Shown one piece after another: positions 36,495 through 46,535 of a DNA stretch of 64,000 bases. Numbering within the stretch: position 1 is the first letter of the stretch; each line of letters begins with the position of its first letter. A program made the translations under genes and the position numbers. Under the pieces are notes generated by a model that was given only the letters and a program-made list of their open reading frames with translations, was not told the origin of the DNA and did not search any database. Origin of the DNA: Armigeres subalbatus (taxonomy: Eukaryota; Arthropoda; Insecta; Diptera; Culicidae); contig NW_026942986.1 of NCBI RefSeq assembly GCF_024139115.2, positions 51,010 through 115,009 of the forward strand, read 5' to 3'.

Positions 36495-37090
36495 TTCGAA
36501 GGGCTTTAGTCATATGGCTACTGCTTCTGCCTCATAGGCAGGAGCTCGTGGTTTAATCCCAGGTCCGTTCCATTCTCCTACTTTGTATCTTTCTTTATTT
36601 CTCATGTTCTAGCAATCTAGAACTGGAAATGGACTTCCATACGTTTCCATTACTATTCCTATACCTTCAACTTGAGTATTCTATCAGTAATCTGCTAGAA
36701 TTGGAAATTAACTATAGAGTCGTTTTCTACATCCAATTAGAAATTCCATCAGTTACCTTCTCCTATTCATCACATTGGCAGCTCGTTAACCAAGACGGAC
36801 CTCTGTCTCTCCAACCTAACCCAGAAATTCCAACAAATTCCGCATGAACTCGTGGCAAGTGCAGAGGTATATTCGTTGCAGTGAGCGAGTGATTGCATCA
36901 TCATTTCCTCCCTTCCTACATTGACTTGTATTCTGACGTGGCAGGCGCCAATATGACTAAAAAGAGATCACCAGTACTTGTACATTGAAGATGTGTGTCC
37001 CAAGCAAACATCTGTTGGTTCCCAAAGAACAGCTGATCTGGTCATAATGGAGTAGCAACTACGAGCAGTCAACGCTCAAGCTCAAATGTG
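36495..37090 (+). repeat. SINE-like repeat, copy 2, with tRNA-like head
   Basis: The head at 36508-36570 reads TATGGCTACTGCTTCTGCC ... GTGGTTTAATCCCAGG, resembling A and B boxes of a pol III promoter (B consensus GGTTCRANTCC, here diverged). The body matches copy 1, and the tail near 37070 again contains CGCTCAAGCTCAA. The two copies are in direct orientation. Confidence 0.55.
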
Positions 37091-37202
37091 CTCGTGGTGC
37101 TGTCTCGAAGCATCTAAAATTACATGGTTTTTCAAGTGTGTAGGTTTAACAAAATATATTATGATCTGTTTTACGTAGTTTACGTCTCGGTGGTCGTATC
37201 TA

Positions 37203-37420
37203 CACAGATAAAAATATGTTCTGATTTTAAATGTATTTTCATGCACATATTCGGAGCATGCAAAAACGTAACATTCAATTGATCTCACTATTCTTTAAAT
37301 CGAAATAAATTTAAACGGAGCATGCTTGTAAAATTCAATCAAATTTTATTGAATATCGAATGTTAATTCGTTTTGAAGGCAAATTTACACGTCGTTGAAT
37401 TTTCAAAATTATTTGCTGTG
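37203..37420. mobile_element. TA-flanked MITE, copy 1
   Basis: TA then CACAGATAAAAATATG at the left, AAATTATTTGCTGTG then TA at the right. CACAG/CTGTG are inverted and flanked by TA, the target duplication used by Tc1/mariner-type transposases. 218 bases, non-coding. Confidence 0.6.
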
Positions 37421-37422
37421 TA

Positions 37423-38055
37423 GTATTTAACCCTTCTGATTTTTATAGAGGTTAACAGAGCCCACTGTCAAACCACATATCATCCTAGGCAGGCACCTCA
37501 ACTCGCAGATGGCCTAGGAGGGACATAGTCCATAGTCCCTGCTGCTGGTGAGAATCTACAATTGAGAAATTCAATTTAAAGTAATTAAGAAATTTCAATT
37601 TAAATCACATCCCGTGATTTATCATCACCAGGGAGACCTTTTAGGTCGACTTTGAATAATCGTTCAGTTTTGTCGTCGTAAGTGAAAATTTATGCGATTC
37701 TCAGTCAAATGTGAAGAAGACGTTTGCGATCGTCAAAAGATCCGGCAAATGGCAGCAGTCATCCTTGCAATCTGAAATGAAACCTTGATAATGAAGGCTA
37801 CTCAAAATCTCATTCCTTAAGCCAGAAAACTCGGCACAGATACCATAATTGGCGGAATCCTTTGCTTCTTCGCATGGATCGAATTACTAGGAGTAGATTC
37901 CATTTGGTCAATTTGGTAATGGATCAAATCGAGCTGATTGCTCTATTATTTCAATGTTAGAGTTAGAAGGCATGGGTCCACAGATCGTAACGGGATAGTA
38001 GGTACCAAGCATGAGAAGCACTTTAATTAAAATAGCTTCGTTAGTATTAAAACTT
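37423..38055. other. Intergenic DNA between two MITE copies
   Basis: No supported gene. Confidence 0.4.
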
Positions 38056-38262
38056 CACAGATAAAAATATGATTTTAAATGTATTTTCATGCACATGTTT
38101 GGAGCATGCAAATAAACGTAACATAACGATCTTACTGTTCTTTTACGAAAAAATTGAACCGTACTGGTTGAAAATAATTAAATTTAATTGAACATCGAGT
38201 GTTTATTCGTTTGTTGGGCCTTGTATTACACGTCGTTGAATTTCAAAACTATTCAGCACAGA
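38056..38262. mobile_element. TA-flanked MITE, copy 2 (degraded end)
   Basis: Same family and orientation as 37203-37420: CACAGATAAAAATATG, ATTTTAAATGTATTTTCATG, GGAGCATGC, TTACACGTCGTTGAATTT. The right terminus is eroded (CAGCACAG). Confidence 0.6.
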
Positions 38263-38675
38263 GAACAGACAACTGCACAGTACAATAACACAATGCGGTC
38301 TTAAAGTTTATTCATTAATTGTAGTGGTTGACCGTATATAAAACAACTGAAGCTATGAGCGTTTTATCGAAGGAATATCAACGTTTTGAACCACCGGTTC
38401 ATATGATCTGAGGTCACGGTCATCGACTTTTTCATCACGAACAAAAAAAGACCGTCTTTGTATTCTCAGCGGTAGAAAACCTTTCAGCTTTTGCGTATTA
38501 CTCATGGCAATTAGCTTGTAGCTGAATCACAACTTATGTCGCTGATGCCCAGCAAAAAAATATGAATACATACTACACTTCGTCAACAAACGATCATAAA
38601 TTGCGGCAATAATTAGAATGTTGAGATAAAAAAATTTGTTACGCATTTGATGTGAAGGAAATTATTAATTAAACT
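38263..38675. other. Intergenic DNA downstream of the secreted-protein gene
   Basis: On the minus strand an AATAAA (38307-38312) lies about 370 bases past the candidate 3' splice site. It could be the polyadenylation signal of the gene at 38789-39298. Nothing else is supported. Confidence 0.3.
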
Positions 38676-38769
38676 CTGAAATTGAAAACGTATTATAATT
38701 CATAGTTGTTTGCTCGATTTTCCAGACGATAGAACCATAAATCCAAATCTAACAAGTTGCGCCACTCAC
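38676..38769 (-). other. Candidate intron at the 3' end of the secreted-protein gene
   Basis: On the minus strand GTGAGTGG (donor, 38769 downward) pairs with TTTTCAATTTCAG (acceptor, ending at 38676). The length of 94 bases is normal for insects. It lies just after the stop of the 169-residue frame. Confidence 0.4.
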
Positions 38770-38788
38770 CCTATTTTCCCGCTGCTAT

Positions 38789-39298
38789 TCAAGATAGTCC
38801 TCCTCGTTCGAGACTGATAATCGTTTGCCTGCGTGATCCGCACGCTCGCCATCCGAACCGATGGTTCCACTTGCTGTGCTTGGTTCCAGCTCCGGCACCG
38901 GCTTCCTGGATGATAATCGTTAGGCGGCTTATAGCTGGATATTTGGTCATCGAAATGCTCGGCCTAAACAGCTGGGTATAGTCCGGGTTCTTGTTGTCCC
39001 CGTTGGGAACCGGATATGTCGGACGGACGGTTGACGCTTTTGTGGTGGTGGTGGTTGTAGTACGTCTGTTCCGCTGGAGGTAGTCGTTTGCCAAAAATGC
39101 GTTCACTTCCTGATTGTAGACACCGTACTGGGATGGACGGGAGTTGGTTTTGAAAACCTCCAGCACTTCCTCGACGTGCACTTCACCGGGGAGTGTGGGG
39201 GCACGAGTTCGAAGATACTTGCGGTAGGTGGACTCGATACCGGTTGCGACGGTCAACAACGACAGCAGCGTAAACAGGACCGCGATGCGTCGCAACAT
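38789..39298 (-). CDS. Small secreted protein, unrecognised family
   Basis: A 169-residue protein from the ATG at 39296-39298 (context CAAAATG). Residues 1-20 (MLRRIAVLFTLLSLLTVATG) are a clear signal peptide. The mature part has a basic start, an acidic HVEEVLEVF stretch, a threonine run (TTTTTTT, about residues 80-86) likely to be O-glycosylated, and a Gly/Ala-rich AGAGAG segment. It has one cysteine. A TATA-like TATTTAAATA and an initiator lie 110-150 bases upstream. The stop falls 19 bases before a good 5' splice site (GTGAGT at 38764-38769), and an acceptor (TTTCAG) follows 94 bases on. The 3' UTR may therefore be spliced, or the last exon may be read in the overlapping second frame, which stays open from about 38975 to the donor. 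I do not recognise the family. Secretion is confident; function is unknown. Confidence 0.65.
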   Translation of the reverse strand: MLRRIAVLFTLLSLLTVATGIESTYRKYLRTRAPTLPGEVHVEEVLEVFKTNSRPSQYGVYNQEVNAFLANDYLQRNRRTTTTTTTKASTVRPTYPVPNGDNKNPDYTQLFRPSISMTKYPAISRLTIIIQEAGAGAGTKHSKWNHRFGWRACGSRRQTIISLERGGLS

Positions 39299-39407
39299 TT
39301 TGCGTTCGAGATTATGTTTGAACTGGTTTAATTCTGTAATGTTAGTTGCACGAATGTGTGGTTCTTATCATCGGAAGTGTCTTGCCTTGACCTTTGTGCG
39401 TGCTCGG

Positions 39408-39446
39408 AACTGTTTCTTTTTGCAATCAATTTTAGGTATTTAAATA
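39408..39446 (-). promoter_or_regulatory. Core promoter of the secreted-protein gene
   Basis: On the minus strand TATTTAAATA (39446-39437) is followed about 35 bases later by ACAGTTC (start near 39411), which resembles an arthropod initiator (TCAGT type). The coding ATG follows 113 bases downstream. Spacing is a little longer than the usual 30. Confidence 0.45.
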
Positions 39447-39671
39447 AATCTTGTTCAGGGGTAGTATAGACAAACGAATTATTTCACAGAGCAAAACATC
39501 AGCTTTTCCCACGGAATTTTAATCAATTTTGCCATTTGGCTCAATTAAACATTTAAAATTACCTTTTGACATGTTTTGCTCAACATCTCGGAATGCGTCT
39601 TTCGATAACGTTTTGTATGAAGTCGTATAAAAATAAAGACTTGGCGTTCACATAGCTCCGTGCTACTCTGG

Positions 39672-39950
39672 GATGTGGGCTTCGTGGCCGTGCGGTTAGC
39701 GTCGTCAATCGTCTAGACGCATGTGCTTTGGAGTGTGGGTTCAATTCCCGGCCCGGTAAGGAGGAAACTTATTGTAATCGAAAAATTCTCCACTGGTCCA
39801 CTGGGTGTTATTTGTCCGTTGTCTAATGTTAGGTGTTAAGTGTTCAGTCTGTACGACCTCTGATCGAAGACGGTGTTCCTGTCTTTTTATAAACACTACC
39901 CTTCTGGAGAAAACGTTCGTTTAGTGAAATAAAGGCGCGGTCGAGTCCAT
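39672..39950 (+). repeat. tRNA-derived SINE
   Basis: The head resembles a tRNA: A-box-like TGGCCGTGCGGTTAGCG at 39685-39701 and B box GGGTTCAATTCCCG at 39737-39750. The order and spacing suit a pol III promoter. The Ser/Leu-like A box is followed by TCTAGACGCATG where an anticodon arm would be, but there is no proper acceptor stem, so it is not a tRNA gene. The body continues with GGTGTTAAGTGTTCAGTCTG and fades near 39950. Confidence 0.65.
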
Positions 39951-40134
39951 CACGATCAAAATGAAGTCACATAATCTGCAGGATTCATCTAATATTTTTA
40001 CCTGCACCCTGTCTCGACTGTGAAGACGCGAGCAATAATTCCTATCCACATATCTGCTTCCACACTTTCCAAAGGATCACTTATACAGTCAACTTTTGAG
40101 AATACATTCAAACATAAATAAAACCAGATGTTAT

Positions 40135-40240
40135 GATTCGGAATGGAAGCAAATGCACGAACACGGATTTCCGGACAAACTGATACGGCTGGTCAAGGCA
40201 ACGATGGATCGGGTGATGTGCGTAGCTCGATTCCTTATTT
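40135..40240 (+). mobile_element. RTE-like reverse transcriptase fragment at the satellite border
   Basis: In the plus frame the bases just before the array read WKQMHEHGFPDKLIRLVKAT then MDRV. This matches the RT block of RTE/JAM1-like elements, and the dead element here has a diverged W-(I/T)-x-x-x-x-S-F/x-P-G-K-L-T-R-L-I-K-A-T version at 31560-31620. It is only about 100 bases and passes abruptly into satellite at about 40255. Confidence 0.65.
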
Positions 40241-40254
40241 TATGCATACAAAAT

Positions 40255-43200
40255 TTTCCGGAAGTTCCTTCAGGAATTCGTCCGGAAGTTCCTCCAGGAA
40301 TTCCTCCGGAAGTTCCTCCAGGAATTCCTCCGGAAGTTCCTCCAGGAATTCCTCCGGAAGTTCCTTCGGGAATTCCTCCGGAAGTTTCTTCAGAAATTCC
40401 TTCGGAAGTTTCTTCAGAAATTACTTCGGAAGTATCTCCAGGAATTCCTCCGGAAGTTTCTCCAGGAATTCCTCCGGAAGTTCCTCCAGTAATTCCTCCG
40501 GAAGTTCCTCCAGGAATTCCTCCGGAAGTTCCTCCAGGAATTCCTCCGGAAGTTCCTCCAGGAATTCCTCCGGAAGTTCCTCCAGGAATTCCTCCGGAAG
40601 TTCCTCCAGGAATTCCTCCGGAAGTTCCTCCAGGAATTCCTCCGGAAGTTCCTCCAGGAATTCCTCCGGAAGTTCCTCCAGGAATTCCTCCGGAAGTTCC
40701 TCCAGGAATTCCTCCGGAAGTTCCTCCAGGAATTCCTCCGGAAGTTCCTCCAGGAATTCCTCCGGAAGTTCCTCCAGGAATTCCTCCGGAAGTTCCTCCA
40801 GGAATTCCTCCGGAAGTTCCTCCAGGAATTCCTCCGGAAGTTCCTCCAGGAATTCCTCCGGAAGTTCCTCCAGGAATTCCTCCGGAAGTTCCTCCAGGAG
40901 TTCCTCCAGAAGTTCCTCCAGGAGTTCCTCCGGAAGTTCCTCCAGGAGTTCCTCCGGAAGTTCCTCCAGGAGTTCCTCCGGAAGTTCCTCCAGGAGTTCC
41001 TCCGGAAGTTCCTCCAGGAGTTCCTCCGGAAGTTCCTCCGGAAGTTCCTCCAGGAATTCCTCCGGAAGTTCCTCCAGGAATTCCTCCGGAAGTTCCTCCA
41101 GGAATTCCTCCGGAAGTTCCTCCAGGAATTCCTCCGGAAGTTCCTCCAGGAATTCCTCCGGAAGTTCCTCCAGGAATTCCTCCGGAAGTTCCTCCAGGAA
41201 TTCCTCCGGAAGTTCCTCCAGGAATTCCTCCGGAAGTTCCTCCAGGAATTCCTCCGGAAGTTCCTCCAGGAGTTCCTCCAGAAGTTCCTCCAGGAGTTCC
41301 TCCAGAAGTTCCTCCAGGAGTTCCTCCGGAAGTTCCTCCAGGAGTTCCTCCGGAAGTTCCTCCAGGAATTCCTCCGGAAGTTCCTCCAGGAATTCCTCCG
41401 GAAGTTCCTCCAGGAATTCCTCCGGAAGTTCCTCCAGGAATTCCTCCGGAAGTTCCACCAGGTATTCCTCCGGAAGTTCCTCCGAAAGCTCTACCAGGAA
41501 GTCACACGGAAGTTCCTCCAGGAATTCTTCCGGAAGTTCTTCCAGGAATTCTTCCGGAAGTTCCTCCAGGAATTCCTCCGGAAGTTCCTCCAGGAATTCC
41601 TCCGGAAGTTCCTCCAGGAATTCCTCCGGAAGTTCCTCCAGGAATTCCTCCGGAAGTTCCTCCAGGAATTCCTCCGGAAGTTCCTCCAGGAATTCCTCCG
41701 GAAGTTCCTCCAGGAATTCTTCCGGAAGTTCCCCAAGGAATTCCTCACGAAGTTCCTCCAGAAATTCCTCCGGAAGTTCCTCAGAGAATTCCTCCGGAAG
41801 TTCTTCCAGTGATTTCTTCGGAAGTTCCTCCAGGAATTCTTCCGGAAGTTCCTCCAGGAATTCCTCCGAAAGTTCCTCCAGGAATTCCTCCGGAAGTTCC
41901 TCCAGGAATTCCTCCGGAAGTTCCTCCACGAATTCCTCCGGAAGTTCCTCCAGGAATTCCTCCGGAAGTTCCTCCAGGAATTCCTCCGGAAGTTCCTCCA
42001 GGAATTCCTCCGAAGTTCCTCCAGGAATTCCTCCGGAAGTTCCTCCAGGAATTCCTCCGGAAGTTCCTCCAGGAATTCCTCCGGAAGTTCCTCCAGGAAT
42101 TCCTCCGGAAGTTCCTCCAGGAATTCCTCCGGAAGTTCCTCCAGGAATTCCTCCGGAAGTTCCTCCAGGAATTCCTCCGGAAGTTCCTCCAGGAATTCCT
42201 CCGGAAGTTCCTCCAGGAATTCCTCCGGAAGTTCCTCCAGGAATTCCTCCGGAAGTTCCTCCAGGAATTCCTCCGGAAGTTCCTCCAGGAATTCCTCCGG
42301 AAGTTCCTCCAGGAATTCCTCCGGAAGTTCCTCCAGGAATTCCTCCGGAAGTTCCTCCAGGAATTCCTCCGGAAGTTCCTCCAGGAATTCCTCCGGAAGT
42401 TCCTCCAGGAATTCCTCCGGAAGTTCCTCCAGGAATTCCTCCGGAAGTTCCTCCAGGAATTCCTCCGGAAGTTCCTCCAGGAATTCCTCGGAAGTTCCTC
42501 CAGGAATTCCTCCGGAAGTTCCTCCAGGAATTCCTCCGGAAGTTCCTCCAGGAATTCCTCCGGAAGTTCCTCCAGGAATTCCTCCGGAAGTTCCTCCAGG
42601 AATTCCTCCGGAAGTTCCTCCAGGAATTCCTCCGGAAGTTCCTCCAGGAATTCCTCCGGAAGTTCCTCCAGGAATTCCTCCGGAAGTTCCTCCAGGAATT
42701 CCTCCGGAAGTTCCTCCAGGAATTCCTCCGAATGTTCCTCCAGGAATTCCTCCGGAAGTTCCTCCAGGAATTCCTCCGGAAGTTCCTCCAGGAATTCCTC
42801 CGGAAGTTCCTCCAGGAATTCCTCCGGAAGTTTCTCCAGGAATTCCTCCGGAAGTTCCTCCAGAAATTCCTCCGGAAGTTCCTCCAGGAATTCCTCCGGA
42901 AGTTCCTCCAGGAATTCCTCCGGAAGTTCCTCCAGGAATTCCTCCGAGAGTTCCTCCAGGAATTCCTCCGGAAGTTCCGTCAGGAATTCCTCCGGAAGTT
43001 CCTCCAGGAATTCCTCCGGAAGTTCCGCCAGGAATTCCTCCGGAAGTTCCTCCAGGAATTCCTCCAGAAGATCCTCCAGGAATTCCTCCGGAAGTTCCTC
43101 CAGGAATTCCTCCGGAAGTTCCTCCAGGAATTCCTCCGGAAGTTCCTCCAGGAATTCCTCCGGAAGTTCCTCCAGGAATTCCTCCGGAAGTTCCTCCAGG

Positions 43201-45440
43201 AATTCCTCCGAAGTTCCTCCAGGAATTCCTCCGGAATTCCTCCAGGAATTCCTCGGAAGTTCCTCCAGGAATTCCTCCGGAAGTTCCTCCAGGAATTCCT
43301 CCGGAAGTTCCTCCAGGAATTCCTCCGGAAGTTCCTCCAGGAATTCCTCCGAAGTTCCTCCAGGAATTCCTCCGGAAGTTCCTCCAGGAATTCCTCCGGA
43401 AGTTCCTCCAGGAATTCCTCCGGAAGTTCCTCCAGGAATTCCTCCGGAAGTTCCTCCAGGAATTCCTCCGGAAGTTCCTCCAGGAATTCCTCCGGAAGTT
43501 CCTCCAGGAATTCCTCCGGAAGTTCCTCCAGGAATTCCTCCGGAAGTTCCTCCAGGAATTCCTGCGGAAGTTCCTCCAGGAATTCCTCCGGAAGTTCCTC
43601 CAGGAATTCCTCCGGAAGTTCCTCCAGGAATTCCTCCGGAAGTTCCTCCAGGAATTCCTCCGGAAGTTCCTCCAGGAATTCCTCCGGAAGTTCCTCCAGG
43701 AATTCCTCCGGAAGTTCCTCCAGGAATTCCTCCGGAAGTTCCTCCAGGAATTCCTCCGGAAGTTCCTCCAGGAATTCCTCCGGAAGTTCCTCCAGGAGTT
43801 CCTCCAGAAGTTCCTCCAGGAGTTCCTCCGGAAGTTCCTCCAGGAGTTCCTCCGGAAGTTCCTCCAGGAGTTCCTCCGGAAGTTCCTCCAGGAGTTCCTC
43901 CGGAAGTTCCTCCGGAATTTCCTCCAGGAATTCCTCCGGAAGTTCCTCCAGGAATTCCTCCGGAAGTTCCTCCAGGAATTCCTCCGGAAGTTCCTCCAGG
44001 AATTCCTCCGGAAGTTCCTCCAGGAATTCCTCCGGAAGTTCCTCCAGGAATTCCTCCGGAAGTTCCTCCAGGAATTCCTCCGGAAGTTCCTCCAGGAATT
44101 CCTCCGGAAGTTCCTCCAGGAATTCTTCCGGGAGTTCCTCCAGGAATTCTTCCGGAAGTTCCTCCAGGAATTCCTCCGGAAGTTCCTCCAGGAATTCCTC
44201 CGGAAGTTCCTCCAGGAATTCCAGTTTCTCCAGGAATTCCTCCGGAAGTTCCTCCAGGAATTCCTCCGGAAGTTCCTCCAGGAATTCCTCCGGAAGTTCC
44301 TCCAGGAATTCCTCCGGAAGTTCCTCCAGGAATTCCTCCGGAAGTTCCTCCAGGAATTCCTCCGGAAGTTCCTCCAGGAATTCCTCCGGAAGTTCCTCCA
44401 GGAGTTCCTCCAGAAGTTCCTCCAGGAGTTCCTCCGGAAGTTCCTCCAGGAGTTCCTCCGGAAGTTCCTCCAGGAGTTCCTCCGGAAGTTCCTCCAGGAG
44501 TTCCTCCGGAAGTTCCTCCAGGAGTTCCTCCGGAAGTTCCTCCAGGAGTTCCTCCGGAAGTTCCTCCAGGAGTTCCTCCGGAAGTTCCTCCAGGAGTTCC
44601 TCCGGAAGTTCCTCCGGAAGTTCCTCCAGGAATTCCTCCGGAAGTTCCTCCAGGAATTCCTCCGGAAGTTCCTCCAGGAATTCCTCCGGAAGTTCCTCCA
44701 GGAATTCCTCCGGAAGTTCCTCCAGGAATTCCTCCGGAAGTTCCTCCAGGAATTCCTCCGGAAGTTCCTCCAGGAATTCCTCCGGAAGTTCCTCCAGGAA
44801 TTCCTCCGGAAGTTCCTCCAGGAATTCCTCCGGAAGTTCCTCCGAAAGTTCCTCCGGAAGTTCCTCAAGGAATTCTTCCGGAAGTTCCTCCAGGAATTCT
44901 TCCGGAAGTTCCTCCAGGAATTCCTCCGGAAGTTCCTCCAGGAATTCCTCAGGAAGTTCCTCCAGGAATTCCTCCGGAAGTTCCTCCAGGAATTCCTCCG
45001 GAAGTTCCTCCAGGAATTCCTCCGGAAGTTCCTCCAGGAATTCCTCCGGAAGTTCCTCCAGGAATTCCTCCGGAAGTTCCTCCAGGAATTCCTCCGGAAG
45101 TTCCTCCGAAAGTTCCTCCGGAAGTTCCTCCGAAAGTTCCTCCGGAAGTTCCTCAAGGAATTCTTCCGGAAGTTCCTCCAGGAATTCTTCCGGAAGTTCC
45201 TCCAGGAATTCTTCCGGAAGTTCCTCCAGGAATTCCTCCGGAAGTTCCTCCAGGAATTCCTCAGGAAGTTCCTCCAGGAATTCCTCCGGAAGTTCCTCCA
45301 GGAATTCCTCCGGAAGTTCCTCCAGGAATTCCTCCGGAAGTTCCTCCAGGAATTCCTCCGGAAGCTCCTCCAGGAATTCCTCCGGAAGCTCCTCCAGGAA
45401 TTCCTCCGGAAGCTCCTCCAGGAATTCCTCTGAAAGTTTC
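40255..45440. repeat. Homogeneous 24-bp satellite array (about 216 units)
   Basis: A tandem unit of 24 bases made of two related 12-mers, GGAAGTTCCTCC followed by AGGAATTCCTCC. Over 5.2 kb most units are identical. All six reading frames of the unit lack stops because its length is a multiple of three, so long 'proteins' ([24 protein letters not shown] and minus-strand [16 protein letters not shown]) appear on both strands; these are not genes. A variant half-unit AGGAGTTCCTCC forms four blocks (40896-41040, 41268-41352, 43793-43914, 44398-44616). Single-base losses near 42011, 42488, 43210, 43252 and 43350 shift the phase. Sequence copies at 44848-44966 and 45107-45266 show higher-order duplication. 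Confidence 0.97.
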
Positions 45441-45931
45441 AAATAATACTTGTGTTTAAATATGGTATGCATTATGGTATGCTATCAACTTTATGGTAGA
45501 ATTAATTCCATATATTGTGTAATCACTTGATAGCGGAATGGCTTGATCCCTTCCGAATAATTTAATAAACAAAGCGAACGTCTCGTAAAGTTTCAAATCA
45601 AAAGTATCGCTGAATAAGCTACAGATTTTTTGTTTACATCCAAACATAGTTGCACTTCTCTGCTACGACATTGAGGATGCTGCATCAACACTGGTGGAGC
45701 TGCAAGACTGAATGAATGCGATAAACTATTTTTGTATGGGTCAATTAGCAAGAGACGTAAATAGAAAATAACAGTTATCATTAACTATCAATAATTTCCA
45801 ACTGACTTTGCTGCAGTAAAGTCAGTCATTGAATTGCAGTCGAATAGTTCGTACACACTTTCGAGGCGATCCCAATCAACCTGTGTTTATGTTGCGCGAT
45901 TTTCTTCGTGCATTAACCCTATACAAAAGCA
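45441..45931. promoter_or_regulatory. Upstream region of the first Cys-peptide gene
   Basis: After the satellite ends, a non-coding stretch leads to an arthropod-type initiator TCAGT at 45822-45826, with only a weak AT-rich TATA substitute (ATAATTT) about 30 bases before. The ATG is 106 bases downstream. Confidence 0.35.
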
Positions 45932-46186
45932 ATGACTTCACAGAAAGCTCCTGCCACGCTATCGACAATCATCTTACTGTTTCTCATCGTTCACCCAACA
46001 ATTGCTGCCAGCTTTCCGTTCAATCCAGTTACAACATCAGAAGCAGCAACGCCGACGAGCATGGATGTAACACCAAGGAACATCTTTACCATCGATGACT
46101 GGAATAGTCAGACAAGCTGCTTTATGAAGTGTCCTCCGCTCTTTAAATGCATTGCCGGCCTGTGCAGGACGCATTATGGTGGATGA
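45932..46186 (+). CDS. Small secreted four-cysteine peptide, copy 1
   Basis: An 84-residue precursor from the ATG at 45932 (context AGCAATG). A hydrophobic signal peptide covers roughly residues 9-26 (STIILLFLIVHPTIAA). A short Thr/Ser/Pro-rich propeptide-like part follows, then MDVTPRNIFTIDDW and a C-terminal CFMKCPPLFKCIAGLC with spacing C-x3-C-x5-C-x4-C, ending in RTHYGG. The peptide should be exported and form two disulphides. The next gene, 350 bases downstream in the same orientation, has the same cysteine spacing and a similar preceding motif, so the two are paralogues. An AATAAA at 46408-46413 may end the transcript. The family is not recognised; antimicrobial, salivary or seminal roles are only possibilities. 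Confidence 0.7.
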   Translation: MTSQKAPATLSTIILLFLIVHPTIAASFPFNPVTTSEAATPTSMDVTPRNIFTIDDWNSQTSCFMKCPPLFKCIAGLCRTHYGG

Positions 46187-46407
46187 TACTTTACTTGAAT
46201 CTTATAATGAAGCTTTGTGCCGTGATAATAGTTTGAAGTGTGTAGTCGAATGAAAAAAATACATGCCACAAAGTTGAAAAAGGGAATACAAGTTTTCATT
46301 CCAGATAAGCATCTCCAAAAAAAACTCGTTTGTGATGATTTACAATAGCAATACTATCACGACATTATCAGAATTTGTAGAATTTTGTGTTTTGAGTAAA
46401 TACCCAG

Positions 46408-46452
46408 AATAAATATATTGAAACGGTTTGAGCATCGTTCTCACTTATCAGT
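46408..46452 (+). promoter_or_regulatory. AATAAA / TATA-like site and initiator between the two peptide genes
   Basis: AATAAATATATT at 46408-46419 can serve both as polyadenylation signal of copy 1 and as TATA element of copy 2. An initiator-like TCAGT lies at 46448-46452, 34 bases after TATATT, and 84 bases before the second ATG. Confidence 0.45.
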
Positions 46453-46535
46453 GCTATTTGCATTATTTTCTCACCGTAGTTCTATTATGAACGTTTTCCA
46501 GTGTTCAAGTGAATTCGAGTTCAACTCAAACCAAA

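Noticed and set aside
39672..39760. Possible tRNA gene
   Set aside because: A and B boxes are present but no acceptor stem or proper anticodon arm can be folded, so I call it a SINE head.
40255..45440. CRISPR-like repeat structure
   Set aside because: No unique spacers; units are head-to-tail identical in a eukaryotic genome.
40096..45472. Very long open frames (up to 1787 codons plus, 1221 codons minus) across the array
   Set aside because: They are forced by a stop-free 24-bp unit in all frames; the frame changes meaning at every single-base slip, and there is no unique sequence, promoter or codon bias.
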